A stretch of DNA of 64,000 nucleotides from an uncultured Flavobacteriaceae bacterium (GTDB taxonomy: Bacteria; Bacteroidota; Bacteroidia; Flavobacteriales; Flavobacteriaceae), in NCBI GenBank assembly GCA_947500385.1, contig CANMSA010000016.1, positions 1 through 64,000 of the forward strand. The letters run 5' to 3'. The position numbers and the translations under genes were made by a program. The stretch's first letter is position 1. Each line of letters opens with the position of its first letter. Under the pieces are notes generated by a model. It was not told where the DNA came from. It saw only the letters and a list, made by a program, of their open reading frames with translations, and did not search any database. Positions 26,775-34,647 of the stretch are shown here, one piece after another.

Positions 26775-27225
26775 CTCTTATATATTCAGTGTAATAGCTT
26801 GAAACGAGATTTTCAATATCACAAAAACTCTTTGGTTCATGATAACCGATTCTTAAAATGGTATTTGTTAACTCAAAAATGGTAGGGTTGTTTGTTTCTT
26901 CGGTAATTGTAAAAGTTAAATTATCTTCATTGATAGACCAAGTTCCAATATCATTGTAATCTTCTTCACAGTCACCGTTTATTAAAATGAATTTGGTAAT
27001 ACTTAAGGTGCCATTTTCAAAAAAAGTCATTCTTCCAGTTTGTTCACAGTTGTTCAAATCATTAGACTCTTCACTTCCAGTATAACAAATACTAACTTCT
27101 TTTACCGCTTTCCATACACCAACAGTTAAGTTTGGATTTAACTTAGGTGAATCATCATTATTTGAGCAAGATGATAAGGTTAAAAGTCCTGTTAACACGA
27201 TGCTCAATAATTTTATATTTTCCAT
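26767..27225 (-). CDS. Lipocalin-like lipoprotein
   Basis: The 152-residue protein has a lipoprotein signal peptide with lipobox LTLSSC (Cys20). The mature part begins VGVWKAVKEV and has GRMTFFENGTLSI, then a GTWSINEDNLTFTI strand pair. This pattern is typical of the small lipocalin-like domains of Bacteroidota. Such proteins are thought to bind small ligands at the cell surface or in the periplasm. It overlaps the following hydrolase gene by 8 bp. The ligand is unknown. Confidence 0.82.
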   Translation of the reverse strand: MENIKLLSIVLTGLLTLSSCSNNDDSPKLNPNLTVGVWKAVKEVSICYTGSEESNDLNNCEQTGRMTFFENGTLSITKFILINGDCEEDYNDIGTWSINEDNLTFTITEETNNPTIFELTNTILRIGYHEPKSFCDIENLVSSYYTEYIRVE

Positions 27226-27305
27226 TTTTACTAATTTGTGTTTTGCAAAACACCAATGTTATTAATCATCTTTTTGAAAATAGACTAAAGAGAAGAAAAA
27301 GTATT

Positions 27306-28022
27306 TTAATTATTCGTTCTGATTTTTTGCCCTCTTTTTGGTTCTCCTCTTTCTACAAAAATATCATCTATATAGAACTCTTTAAATTGTGCTGGAAGCC
27401 CTATCCCGTCTAAATAATTTGGTGTGTTCTGTAAATGATAATGTAAATGTGTTCCCGTAGAACTGCCACTATTTCCTAATTCACCTACTTTTTGACCTTG
27501 TAATACCGCGTCTCCTATGGCAACCACAATCGTACCTTTTTTTAAATGAGCTAAAAAAGAGTATTCTCCATTCAAATGGTCAATAATGATATAGTTGCCC
27601 CCAAGGTTGGTATTGTTGATATTAGGATTAATAGTCCCTGGGCTTGTATTATCATCAATAGTATTTTCTAGTGAAACAATAACCCCATCAGCAGGTGCAT
27701 TGATACGAGCTCCAAAACCAAAAGCCTCTTCGTTGGTGCTTCCATCTCCGGAGACAGCTCGTTCTCCTTCAATTTTTATCATGTCATATGCATATCGTTG
27801 ACCACTTGAGCGCTGAAAAAAATGATTCCCTCCGTTGGCATGTGTTTTGCCTCCTACAGTAAGATACCACTCCCCTTCAAAGGGTAATTCTAAATCAGTA
27901 ATTGTTTGGTAGTTCAAGTAGATGTCCTCATCTAGTTTCCCTTCATCCCCAATTAAAGTATCGGCACAAGAGCTTAGTATTAAAACGAATAAACAATATG
28001 ATACTAGTTTCAAATGTTTCAT
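27306..28022 (-). CDS. M23 family metallopeptidase lipoprotein
   Basis: The 238-residue protein has a lipobox at Cys19 (LILSSC) and an M23 (LytM-like) peptidase domain from about residue 60. Zinc ligands are visible as Asp80 in QRYAYD and His192/His194 in GTHLHYH. The first ligand of the textbook HxxxD motif is an arginine here. A histidine upstream (His67 in GGNHFFQR) probably takes that place, as in the QRYAxD branch of the family. Such enzymes cut peptidoglycan cross-bridges or act as envelope regulators. The gene starts 2 bp before the end of the beta-barrel gene upstream in the operon, so they are likely co-expressed. Confidence 0.87.
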   Translation of the reverse strand: MKHLKLVSYCLFVLILSSCADTLIGDEGKLDEDIYLNYQTITDLELPFEGEWYLTVGGKTHANGGNHFFQRSSGQRYAYDMIKIEGERAVSGDGSTNEEAFGFGARINAPADGVIVSLENTIDDNTSPGTINPNINNTNLGGNYIIIDHLNGEYSFLAHLKKGTIVVAIGDAVLQGQKVGELGNSGSSTGTHLHYHLQNTPNYLDGIGLPAQFKEFYIDDIFVERGEPKRGQKIRTNN

Positions 28023-28024
28023 AA

Positions 28025-28750
28025 TTAAAATTTATAATTTATACCTAGATTAATCTGGTGTTGTAATTCCCTAAAAGCATTTGATATTTGTAGCCTGTCG
28101 TAGTTAAAATTATAATGTGCTGTTAAATCAAAGTGTTTTGATAGTGTATAGTAGTATTTCGTAGTCCATATGAAACCTTGATATTTACTTAATGAGTAAA
28201 AGCTCTCCTCAAATGTTGATATTCTCCAAAGTATAAATGGAATGGATAGTGTAGATACTATTGAATTTTTACTATTTAATCGGTAGTTGATACGTCCTGC
28301 AATTCCAAGTTTTTGTTGAAAGTCGTATTGTTTCCAATCATAAAAAGAGGAGATATTTGTTTGAGTTTGTATACCCAAGTGTATGTTAACCTTCTCATTT
28401 TTATAAACTTGCTTTAATAAGGAAAAATTCAGTACCAATTTTGAGTATTGAGGATTAGGCTCTGGAATTATATTGGTTTCTAATTCTGAATCTAAATAAC
28501 TTAAATCTGCTTCAAATAGTTTCACTCTTTTAGTGGTGCGTGAATATTTTAATTGGTAGTTCAACGAGCTGTAATCGTAACGTGAGACCGGTGCAAACGA
28601 AAGATTTTTAAGATAGCCAATGGTATAACCAGTTGAGAATTGTAAACCGTTTTTTTTCTGTGGTACGCTTTCTTGAGCGATTATAATGGAAACAGAGAAT
28701 ACAAAAACTAAAAAAAGGAATTTTTTATTCATAAAAATTTTATTCTTCAA
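28025..28750 (-). CDS. Hypothetical outer-membrane beta-barrel protein
   Basis: The 241-residue protein has a signal peptide ending near FVFSVSIIIAQ and then about ten amphipathic strands rich in Tyr and Phe. It ends INLGINYKF, a typical barrel-terminal strand with C-terminal phenylalanine. A second methionine at residue 7 is an equally good start. The family is unrecognised. It lies 33 bp after a similar barrel gene and 2 bp before the M23 gene, which suggests a small envelope module. Confidence 0.75.
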   Translation of the reverse strand: MKNKIFMNKKFLFLVFVFSVSIIIAQESVPQKKNGLQFSTGYTIGYLKNLSFAPVSRYDYSSLNYQLKYSRTTKRVKLFEADLSYLDSELETNIIPEPNPQYSKLVLNFSLLKQVYKNEKVNIHLGIQTQTNISSFYDWKQYDFQQKLGIAGRINYRLNSKNSIVSTLSIPFILWRISTFEESFYSLSKYQGFIWTTKYYYTLSKHFDLTAHYNFNYDRLQISNAFRELQHQINLGINYKF

Positions 28751-28783
28751 TTGAAATAATTGTAGTTTAAGGTTGTTTTGAAC

Positions 28784-29347
28784 TTAAAATTGATAACCTA
28801 TTCTTAAATGTAAATTCATTTCTGGCCCACCTTTATCTTTAGCGTAACCGGCGCGTTTAGCAAATGTGTAACTATATCCTGCACCAATTCCGACTTCATA
28901 GTTGAAGTGTTTTCCTATGTTTCGCCTAATTCCCCAAGTTGGTATAATAGAAATATCACTTACTACAGGTGCATTGTCAGAATTGAACAGGACAAACCAA
29001 TCAGGATGATAGCTTGTTTTCAAAGCAATGAAATTGCCATTATTGCCATCAGTTCTTTTTGATTTGCTCGAGCGTTCCTTGAGGTTGTAATAGAATCTCG
29101 GTTCAACACTGATAACTGGGGTCAATACAAATGGACTATCGTCATAAAAAGTACTTTCCCAAATACCAAAATCAAAACCAATTTCTGTTCTCAATGCTAT
29201 GGAACTTGATAATTTTACTTCGTTATAGCCCCAAAGCCCTAATACTCCAGTCTGTATGCCATAAATGGAATTTTCGACGCTACTGGTTTGAGCGCTGATA
29301 ATTGAAAATAGTGTACAAAAAATTGTGGTAAGAATAATTTTTTTCAT
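28784..29347 (-). CDS. Hypothetical outer-membrane beta-barrel protein
   Basis: The 187-residue protein has a signal peptide (KKIILTTIFCTLFSIISAQ) and short aromatic strands such as VEPRFYYNL and YEVGIGAGYSYTF. It ends LHLRIGYQF with C-terminal phenylalanine, as in small eight-stranded outer-membrane barrels. It is the first gene of the eight-gene minus-strand run and is divergent from the LytS-type kinase gene across 165 bp, so shared regulation is plausible. No specific function can be given. Confidence 0.78.
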   Translation of the reverse strand: MKKIILTTIFCTLFSIISAQTSSVENSIYGIQTGVLGLWGYNEVKLSSSIALRTEIGFDFGIWESTFYDDSPFVLTPVISVEPRFYYNLKERSSKSKRTDGNNGNFIALKTSYHPDWFVLFNSDNAPVVSDISIIPTWGIRRNIGKHFNYEVGIGAGYSYTFAKRAGYAKDKGGPEMNLHLRIGYQF

Positions 29348-29512
29348 GATTGTTTTTTGATGATTGATGAAATTCTAAATTGATAGAGCAAAAGAATCAA
29401 AAAAGCATTCACAAATAGTATTTACTTGATAAGCGTTGCATTTGTATTGACGAACGTGACAAGTTGGTAGAGAACAAATAAATTATACTTTTCTTTATAA
29501 TAAATTGTAGTA

Positions 29513-30550
29513 ATGAGGATATCCAATATTAGCCTTATAGCTAGTCATCTTGCTTTTTGGTTGCTAAATTATTGGCTAGTAGCTATTGGTTCTGATTTTA
29601 ATTGGAATGGGTTTTCGGCTGCCAATGGTAGTCTTACCTATGCATATATTTACGGTCTTCTTTTCAATGCTACTTTGTTTTACCTTCAGGTTTTTTGGCT
29701 ATACCCGCACTATTATAAGAATAACAGAAATAGATATTATCTTTTCACAGGTATCAGTATTATTTTGATATCTGTACTAGAATCTTTTTCAGACTATCTA
29801 ATGTATGAGGCATATGCTATAGAAAAACCTTTTTTATGTGGTTTTATAAGTAGTTTGTTGGTACATCTAGTTTATGTGGTAGCTGGATTTTATTATGCGC
29901 TTAAGCTTGCTTTTAAAAAATCTGAAATCCTGAAACAGAAACTTTTAGAAGAAAACTACAAATCGGAATTAAAGTATTTGAAGGCTCAATTAAATCCCCA
30001 TTTTTTATTTAACGGAATCAATAATGTGTATCATTTAATAGGTAAGAACAATACCTTAGCAAAAGAAACACTCCATCAATTTTCAGACTTATTGCGTTAT
30101 CAACTTTATGAAAGCAATACGCATATTGTGTTGGAAAAGGAATTAGATACCGTTTTAAAGTATATTAAAATAGAAGAAACTCGGCGTGGTGATGATATTT
30201 CATTAACATATGATATTAATTCAGCAGAACCCAACTTAAAAATAGCACCCTTACTGTTGATTCCTTTTATCGAAAATGCTTTTAAGCATTGTAGCAATCA
30301 TATGGATAGAACTAAAAATACTATTGTAATAAGAATAAAAGCAGCGGGAGGGAAGGTTTATTTAGATGTTGTAAATAGTTATGATTCGTCAAGTCAATCT
30401 AATAGCGGAGGGGGTATAGGACTACAAAATGTAAAAAAACGGTTATCTATGTTATATTCCGGTCGGCATGAGCTTTCGATACAAAAACAGAATGAGACTC
30501 ATAGTGTTACTCTTGTAATCAACTTAAAAAAAGAGAATGAAACCACTTAA
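29513..30550 (+). CDS. LytS/YehU-type sensor histidine kinase
   Basis: The 345-residue protein has four hydrophobic segments in its first 135 residues and no large sensor domain. A cytoplasmic coiled stretch leads to the kinase core. The phospho-acceptor motif LNPHFLFNGINN is that of the His_kinase family. The N box is PFIENAFKH and the G box GGGIGLQNVKKRL. It should phosphorylate the LytTR regulator whose gene overlaps its end by 14 bp. The signal is unknown. The divergent run of envelope genes at 23461-29347 is the natural target candidate. Confidence 0.92.
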   Translation: MRISNISLIASHLAFWLLNYWLVAIGSDFNWNGFSAANGSLTYAYIYGLLFNATLFYLQVFWLYPHYYKNNRNRYYLFTGISIILISVLESFSDYLMYEAYAIEKPFLCGFISSLLVHLVYVVAGFYYALKLAFKKSEILKQKLLEENYKSELKYLKAQLNPHFLFNGINNVYHLIGKNNTLAKETLHQFSDLLRYQLYESNTHIVLEKELDTVLKYIKIEETRRGDDISLTYDINSAEPNLKIAPLLLIPFIENAFKHCSNHMDRTKNTIVIRIKAAGGKVYLDVVNSYDSSSQSNSGGGIGLQNVKKRLSMLYSGRHELSIQKQNETHSVTLVINLKKENETT

Positions 30551-31214
30551 ATGTCTCATTATTGATGACGAACCTATAGCGCGCGAGGGTATTGCTGACT
30601 ACTGTAAAGAGGTTCCATTTTTACATGTCACAGCACTTTGTAAAAATGTTTTGCAAGCAAATCATTATTTATCTTTAAATCAAATCGATTTAATTTTTTT
30701 AGACATTAACATGCCAATACAATCGGGTATTGATTGGTTAAAAGATTTAGGTAAATCTCCTGCTGTAATTATGACAACTGCTTATGAAAATTATGCTTTG
30801 GAAAGTTATTCGTATCATGTTTTAGATTATTTGGTAAAACCGATATCATTTGAGCGTTTTTTACAGGCTGTAAATAAAGTAAGTGCATATTACAGTAAAA
30901 TGGCAACGGATACGGTTTTGTTCTTAAAAAGTGACAAGCAACTTAAAAAAGTACATGTGGCAGCTATTTTATTTGCGGAGGCCATGCAGAATTATATAAA
31001 AGTTGTCACGACAGATGAAACTATTATTACCAAAATATCATTAAAAGATTTTAAAGACCAACTTCCAGAAGATGGCTTTATTCAAACACATAAATCTTAT
31101 ATAATATCTAAATACAATGTGGATAAGATTGTAGGTAATAAAATCCATATTTTAAATTATGAAATTCCTATCAGTGTTCGACTAAAAGCAAATGTTCTCG
31201 AAAGTTTTAAATAA
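30537..31214 (+). CDS. LytTR family response regulator
   Basis: The 225-residue protein has an N-terminal receiver domain. The acidic pocket is DDEP, the phospho-acceptor aspartate lies in IFLDINMP, a conserved threonine in MTTAY and a lysine in YLVKPI. The C-terminal LytTR DNA-binding domain spans about residues 125-225 (ILFAEAMQNYIKV, then FIQTHKSYIISKYNV). It forms a two-component system with the overlapping LytS-type kinase. LytTR proteins bind paired 9-bp direct repeats. Candidate repeats of this general form occur upstream of the Crp/Fnr gene at 59541-59590, but a link is speculative. Confidence 0.94.
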   Translation: MKPLKCLIIDDEPIAREGIADYCKEVPFLHVTALCKNVLQANHYLSLNQIDLIFLDINMPIQSGIDWLKDLGKSPAVIMTTAYENYALESYSYHVLDYLVKPISFERFLQAVNKVSAYYSKMATDTVLFLKSDKQLKKVHVAAILFAEAMQNYIKVVTTDETIITKISLKDFKDQLPEDGFIQTHKSYIISKYNVDKIVGNKIHILNYEIPISVRLKANVLESFK

Positions 31215-31586
31215 AAAAATATTTACCTGAACTTTAAACCTAGGCTTATTTTTTTGTTTAGTAAGATGTTTCGATGTTTTGGTTAGTATCTTTAATTTGT
31301 AACAAATAATTCATTAAGCTACTTTTCTTTAACTATATTTAGATTATAAATAACTACATCATTTGTGTCTATTTGGTTTATAAATGGCAAAACGGTGTAC
31401 AGCTTTAAATAAGCAGGGTAAAATACTGAAAGTCAATATGATAGATGTGCTATTTTAAGTCTGTCATCCCGACATAGCGAAAAGTGATTTGCGAAAGCAG
31501 GTCACTTTTTTTGTTTCGAAAAATGTTATATGCCATTTTGGAAAGGCAGTTTTTCCCCTTTTCGTTCTTATCTACGAACATTGTTT
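31215..31586. other. Convergent intergenic region
   Basis: The LytTR gene ends on the left and the aminotransferase gene ends on the right. No gene was seen. The region is AT-rich and contains the second full copy of the hairpin repeat (31460-31517), which may end transcription from both sides. Confidence 0.6.
31460..31517 (+). repeat. Dispersed GNRA-hairpin repeat, copy 2 (terminator-like)
   Basis: This copy matches 16463-16521 at every base except for one fewer T in the T-run. The 13-pair stem, GAAA loop and following T-run are intact. It lies 245 bp after the LytTR gene and 69 bp after the end of the convergent aminotransferase gene, which fits a bidirectional terminator. Confidence 0.8.
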
Positions 31587-32906
31587 TCAAAGTTCCAAAC
31601 TTCTTAAATAGGTCGTCATCCGATCCAGGGCAACCACTAAATGTGTATATGGTACTGCCGTGAAAACAATTCGGAACAAGCCCTTTTTTTGATGCCCGAA
31701 ACCATCTCCCGGCGTTAAAAGTACCCCTGTATTCTTATAAATATCCATCCAGAGTTTCTCCTGTCCCGCATCACTATCGTCTTTCAGGTACTTTGAAAAA
31801 TCTGCCCACACAAAAAAACTACCCCTGCTAGGAATAAATGGAATCTTGTTTTTACGTAAATGTCGCACCAACAGTTTATAGCTTTTGGTCAAACGTTTTT
31901 TGTTCTCGCCTATGTACCGCTCAACAAAAACTGAATTTTTCAACAGCTCCCCTATGGCCCATTGCGTTATGTTCGACACCAAGTGTGGAACATTTACATT
32001 CTCAAAACCTTTCATAAAATGCCGATTTAGGGAGTGCACGACCCCTACCCGAAGGCCCGACATGGCAAAGTCTTTCGAAAAAGCATACCATAGATGTAGG
32101 TAATCGCTATTGTGCTCATGCATTATTCTGGCAAACGAGACATATGTTTCGCTAGTTGGGTAATCATCCTTAAGCATTTCATCTGCTGTATCGACCAAGG
32201 AAAGTCCATAAATTTCATTCACGATCAAATGCACCTTGTGCTCCGTACACCAGGTCGCCAAAACGGTCAACTGTTTTTGGGTATACCTACATCCGGTAGG
32301 ATTGTCGGGAGAGGTAATCAACAATATCTTAAAACACTTTTCCTTGGCGCTTAACTCATCCCAGACTGCATCTAAATGTTCCGTCGTCACCGGTGCTGCC
32401 GCACCTATCTCCTCTAGATCGTAATGTGTTTGAAGGTTGTAGCGTTCCACACCGCTTTTTAACCCCAGATCATTGGTATACATAGGATACGACGGGGCGG
32501 GGATTACCACCACATCGCCTGGATTGGCAAGTACAAATGCACTGGCTTCGATAATGGCCGAGGCACCGGCCGAAAGTCCAATAGATTCTACCGGGATAGC
32601 ACATTTCGTAAGATGCTCTTCCATGAACTCGACTACTACCTCCCGTACACTACCATTCCCCAACATATCGGTGTAATTCAGCACCCAGTCGGGCACCTCA
32701 GACCTTTGAAAGATCGTATTCAGCTGTGTTTTGATTTCTGAGGACATTAGCTGGTTTTCGGCAATGTTCAATGGGAATGCTCCGGTCGGGTTTTCATCGG
32801 GCGAATACAGATTTTGGACCGCTTCCGTGAATATCTCAAAATCGATGCGTGCCGGGTTTTGGGCAAGACTGTTTCCTCGATTTGATAAGCTGGGTATACT
32901 ATTCAT
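31587..32906 (-). CDS. Class I/II aminotransferase, ACC-synthase-like
   Basis: The 439-residue protein is a fold-I PLP enzyme. The PLP lysine is in YAFSKDFAMSGLRVG (near residue 278 from the chosen start). The substrate and cofactor motifs NPTG (ITSPDNPTGCRY) and NEIYGLS are present, and the C-terminal arginine motif is FRIVFTA. The spacing and SKDFxxSGxRxG form resemble 1-aminocyclopropane-1-carboxylate synthase and related aminotransferases, but the reaction is undecided. The ATG at 32906 is preferred. A TTG 39 bp upstream is in frame but lies inside a palindromic operator. The gene stands alone, with a strong inverted repeat just before it. Confidence 0.88.
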   Translation of the reverse strand: MNSIPSLSNRGNSLAQNPARIDFEIFTEAVQNLYSPDENPTGAFPLNIAENQLMSSEIKTQLNTIFQRSEVPDWVLNYTDMLGNGSVREVVVEFMEEHLTKCAIPVESIGLSAGASAIIEASAFVLANPGDVVVIPAPSYPMYTNDLGLKSGVERYNLQTHYDLEEIGAAAPVTTEHLDAVWDELSAKEKCFKILLITSPDNPTGCRYTQKQLTVLATWCTEHKVHLIVNEIYGLSLVDTADEMLKDDYPTSETYVSFARIMHEHNSDYLHLWYAFSKDFAMSGLRVGVVHSLNRHFMKGFENVNVPHLVSNITQWAIGELLKNSVFVERYIGENKKRLTKSYKLLVRHLRKNKIPFIPSRGSFFVWADFSKYLKDDSDAGQEKLWMDIYKNTGVLLTPGDGFGHQKKGLFRIVFTAVPYTHLVVALDRMTTYLRSLEL

Positions 32907-32910
32907 TGTT

Positions 32911-32960
32911 TGTAGTTCTATACATTGTTGGGTAGCTCCATACAAATGTATAGAACTACA
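32911..32960 (-). promoter_or_regulatory. Perfect 16-bp inverted repeat overlapping a -7 box
   Basis: The arms TGTAGTTCTATACATT (32911-32926) and AATGTATAGAACTACA (32945-32960) are perfect complements 18 bp apart. On the minus strand the distal arm contains TACATTTG (32950-32943), a match to the TAnnTTTG -7 consensus. The repeat ends 4 bp before the aminotransferase ATG. This layout fits a repressor dimer, or pair of dimers, covering the promoter and the leader. No regulator gene is adjacent. Confidence 0.75.
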
Positions 32961-33029
32961 AAATTAAAATACCTATAATCAACACTAATTGCTGGATTCT
33001 GAGAAGCGCATAGTCACAAAGAAGAGCAA

Positions 33030-33058
33030 AAAGGCGATTTGCTGTGCAAACCGCCTTT
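33030..33058 (-). terminator. Hairpin terminator after the beta/gamma-crystallin gene
   Basis: The arms AAAGGCG-A-TTTGC and GCAAA-C-CGCCTTT pair with one internal mismatch around the loop TGT. On the minus strand the stem is followed by a short T-run. It lies about 50 bp after the stop of the gene at 33106. Confidence 0.75.
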
Positions 33059-33105
33059 GGTTTTCATTTACCGGGCATGCTAAAATTTAGTATCACATTG
33101 ATTCA

Positions 33106-33867
33106 TTACACTTTGCTCCACTGACAACTACTAAGTTGATCCCCTAACTTATAAATCTTCAAATCGGGTACATAATGAGTTCCGCATTCAAATTCTATAC
33201 TATGCCCGGTACAATTGTTATGCTTGAATACTTCCAATTTCATTCCTTTTGGCACCAACGCCTGGAGTGAAGAAGCCTTATCGTCGAAACCGATAGTCTC
33301 AAAATTCCCTATATCATCACCTACTTTTACATGCTTTTTTTTACCTCTGTATGTGTCATGTTCAAAAATCACTAAACCTTGTTTGCTTAGCGCTTTCGGA
33401 GGAGTGATTTTTTTAGATAGCACTTTCAGGAAATTATGGATCGCTTTTTCATGCCCTTTATCAAAATCTAAAAACGCTACTTTATCTTTATGTTCTTCTA
33501 ATTTATCAAAATATTCACTTGCGTTGGTGCCCAAATACGCATCGGCCGCTAGGGCGACGGGGTGGAAAAAATTAATAGTTGTAGCCAACCCACCATCTCT
33601 TTTCTCTACGATCATTTTTTGATGACTCGTAGGGGTAATAAGGCCTCCTTTTTTTTTAAATCCAAACCAATATTGATCGTCTATCCTATTGCTCAAATGA
33701 TGGGATATTTGGCCATACACAATCAGCTCTCCATCACAATTGTGTTTTATGGATATCGGCATTACATTAAACTCATGTTCTTTGGAACCGCCCAGCTCCA
33801 TGATTTTTACTTTTTTTACTGCAGGCCCCTTAATTGCTGCTTGGATTGACTTACTTGAAATACTCAT
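33106..33867 (-). CDS. Protein with C-terminal beta/gamma-crystallin domain
   Basis: The 253-residue protein has an unrecognised N-terminal part (about residues 1-160) and a beta/gamma-crystallin domain from about 163. Two Greek-key motifs are visible: VIFEHDTYRG with DDKASS, and LEVFKHNNCTG with GDQLSS. The DDKASS and GDQLSS sequences match the calcium-binding signature (N/D)(N/D)xx(S/T)S of microbial crystallins, so calcium binding is likely. No signal peptide is evident. The N-terminal part contains strands with YGQISHHLSNR and INFFHPVALAAD but no known motif. It lies 25 bp after the CHAP-type gene. The role is unknown. Confidence 0.82.
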   Translation of the reverse strand: MSISSKSIQAAIKGPAVKKVKIMELGGSKEHEFNVMPISIKHNCDGELIVYGQISHHLSNRIDDQYWFGFKKKGGLITPTSHQKMIVEKRDGGLATTINFFHPVALAADAYLGTNASEYFDKLEEHKDKVAFLDFDKGHEKAIHNFLKVLSKKITPPKALSKQGLVIFEHDTYRGKKKHVKVGDDIGNFETIGFDDKASSLQALVPKGMKLEVFKHNNCTGHSIEFECGTHYVPDLKIYKLGDQLSSCQWSKV

Positions 33868-33892
33868 AACTTAAAATTTTACGTAATTAGTA

Positions 33893-34615
33893 CTAATTGA
33901 TTTTTTCAAAAAAATTGTTGATCGATAGGGACAAATCCAACACCTTGGTCATGTACTTCCTGGTAGGCGTATCAAAAATACCGTTGGGTTTTAATTGTTG
34001 ATTTGTAGATTGAAACATGATAAGGGCTTCCGCCGTTCTAGACCCAAAAACACCATCGGAAGTACCTAGTTCGTACCCCAATTTTTTAAGACATTCCTGT
34101 AAAACTCTTACCTCATTACCAGTGCCGCCTTCCTTCAACTCTTCCGATGAAAGAAGTATTTTTTTTATGGGCCTAAGACGTCTAAACCCTATTAACTTTT
34201 CTTGCCCTTTGCTGGTTATAGACACTTGCCCCCCTTGATTGCCTCCAAGGCACTGAATTCTGCCATCATGTGTAAAACCCATAAAAATACCGACATGTCC
34301 TTGCCACGAGTTGGGGTCGACCCTCCAGAACACTACTACATCACCGAGTTCTGGATTGGTGACCGACATACCCACATGACGCCAGCTTTTGGCCGCTTTT
34401 GAAAAAGAACGTTCCAGATCCGCTTTCTCGGCGCACCAATTCATAAAAATACTGCACCATGCCTCATCATCAGAGTCCACATTATTGAATCCGGCCTCTT
34501 CTGCATATTGCAAAATCTTCCTATTGTTTCCTTTTCCTTTTATTCGTTTTACCCCAAGTTCATTTGAAGCAATTGCAATCATATTCTTCATCTCTTTGTT
34601 TTTTATTGTTTTCAT
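33893..34615 (-). CDS. CHAP/TIGR02594-type amidase with peptidoglycan-binding domain
   Basis: The 240-residue protein starts with a cysteine-peptidase-like domain of the TIGR02594/CHAP type. The probable catalytic cysteine is in EAWCSIFMNWCAEKA and the histidine in WQGHVGIFMG. A second domain from about residue 160 is a peptidoglycan-binding type 1 repeat (VRVLQECLKKLGY, then DGVFGSRTAEALIMFQ). This is the layout of cell-wall hydrolases and endolysins. No clear signal peptide was seen. It lies 32 bp after the haloperoxidase gene and upstream of the crystallin gene. No other phage gene surrounds it, so a phage remnant is possible but unsupported. Confidence 0.85.
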   Translation of the reverse strand: MKTIKNKEMKNMIAIASNELGVKRIKGKGNNRKILQYAEEAGFNNVDSDDEAWCSIFMNWCAEKADLERSFSKAAKSWRHVGMSVTNPELGDVVVFWRVDPNSWQGHVGIFMGFTHDGRIQCLGGNQGGQVSITSKGQEKLIGFRRLRPIKKILLSSEELKEGGTGNEVRVLQECLKKLGYELGTSDGVFGSRTAEALIMFQSTNQQLKPNGIFDTPTRKYMTKVLDLSLSINNFFEKIN

Positions 34616-34647
34616 ACCCTACTTAAAGGAATGATTTTCATTTTCGG

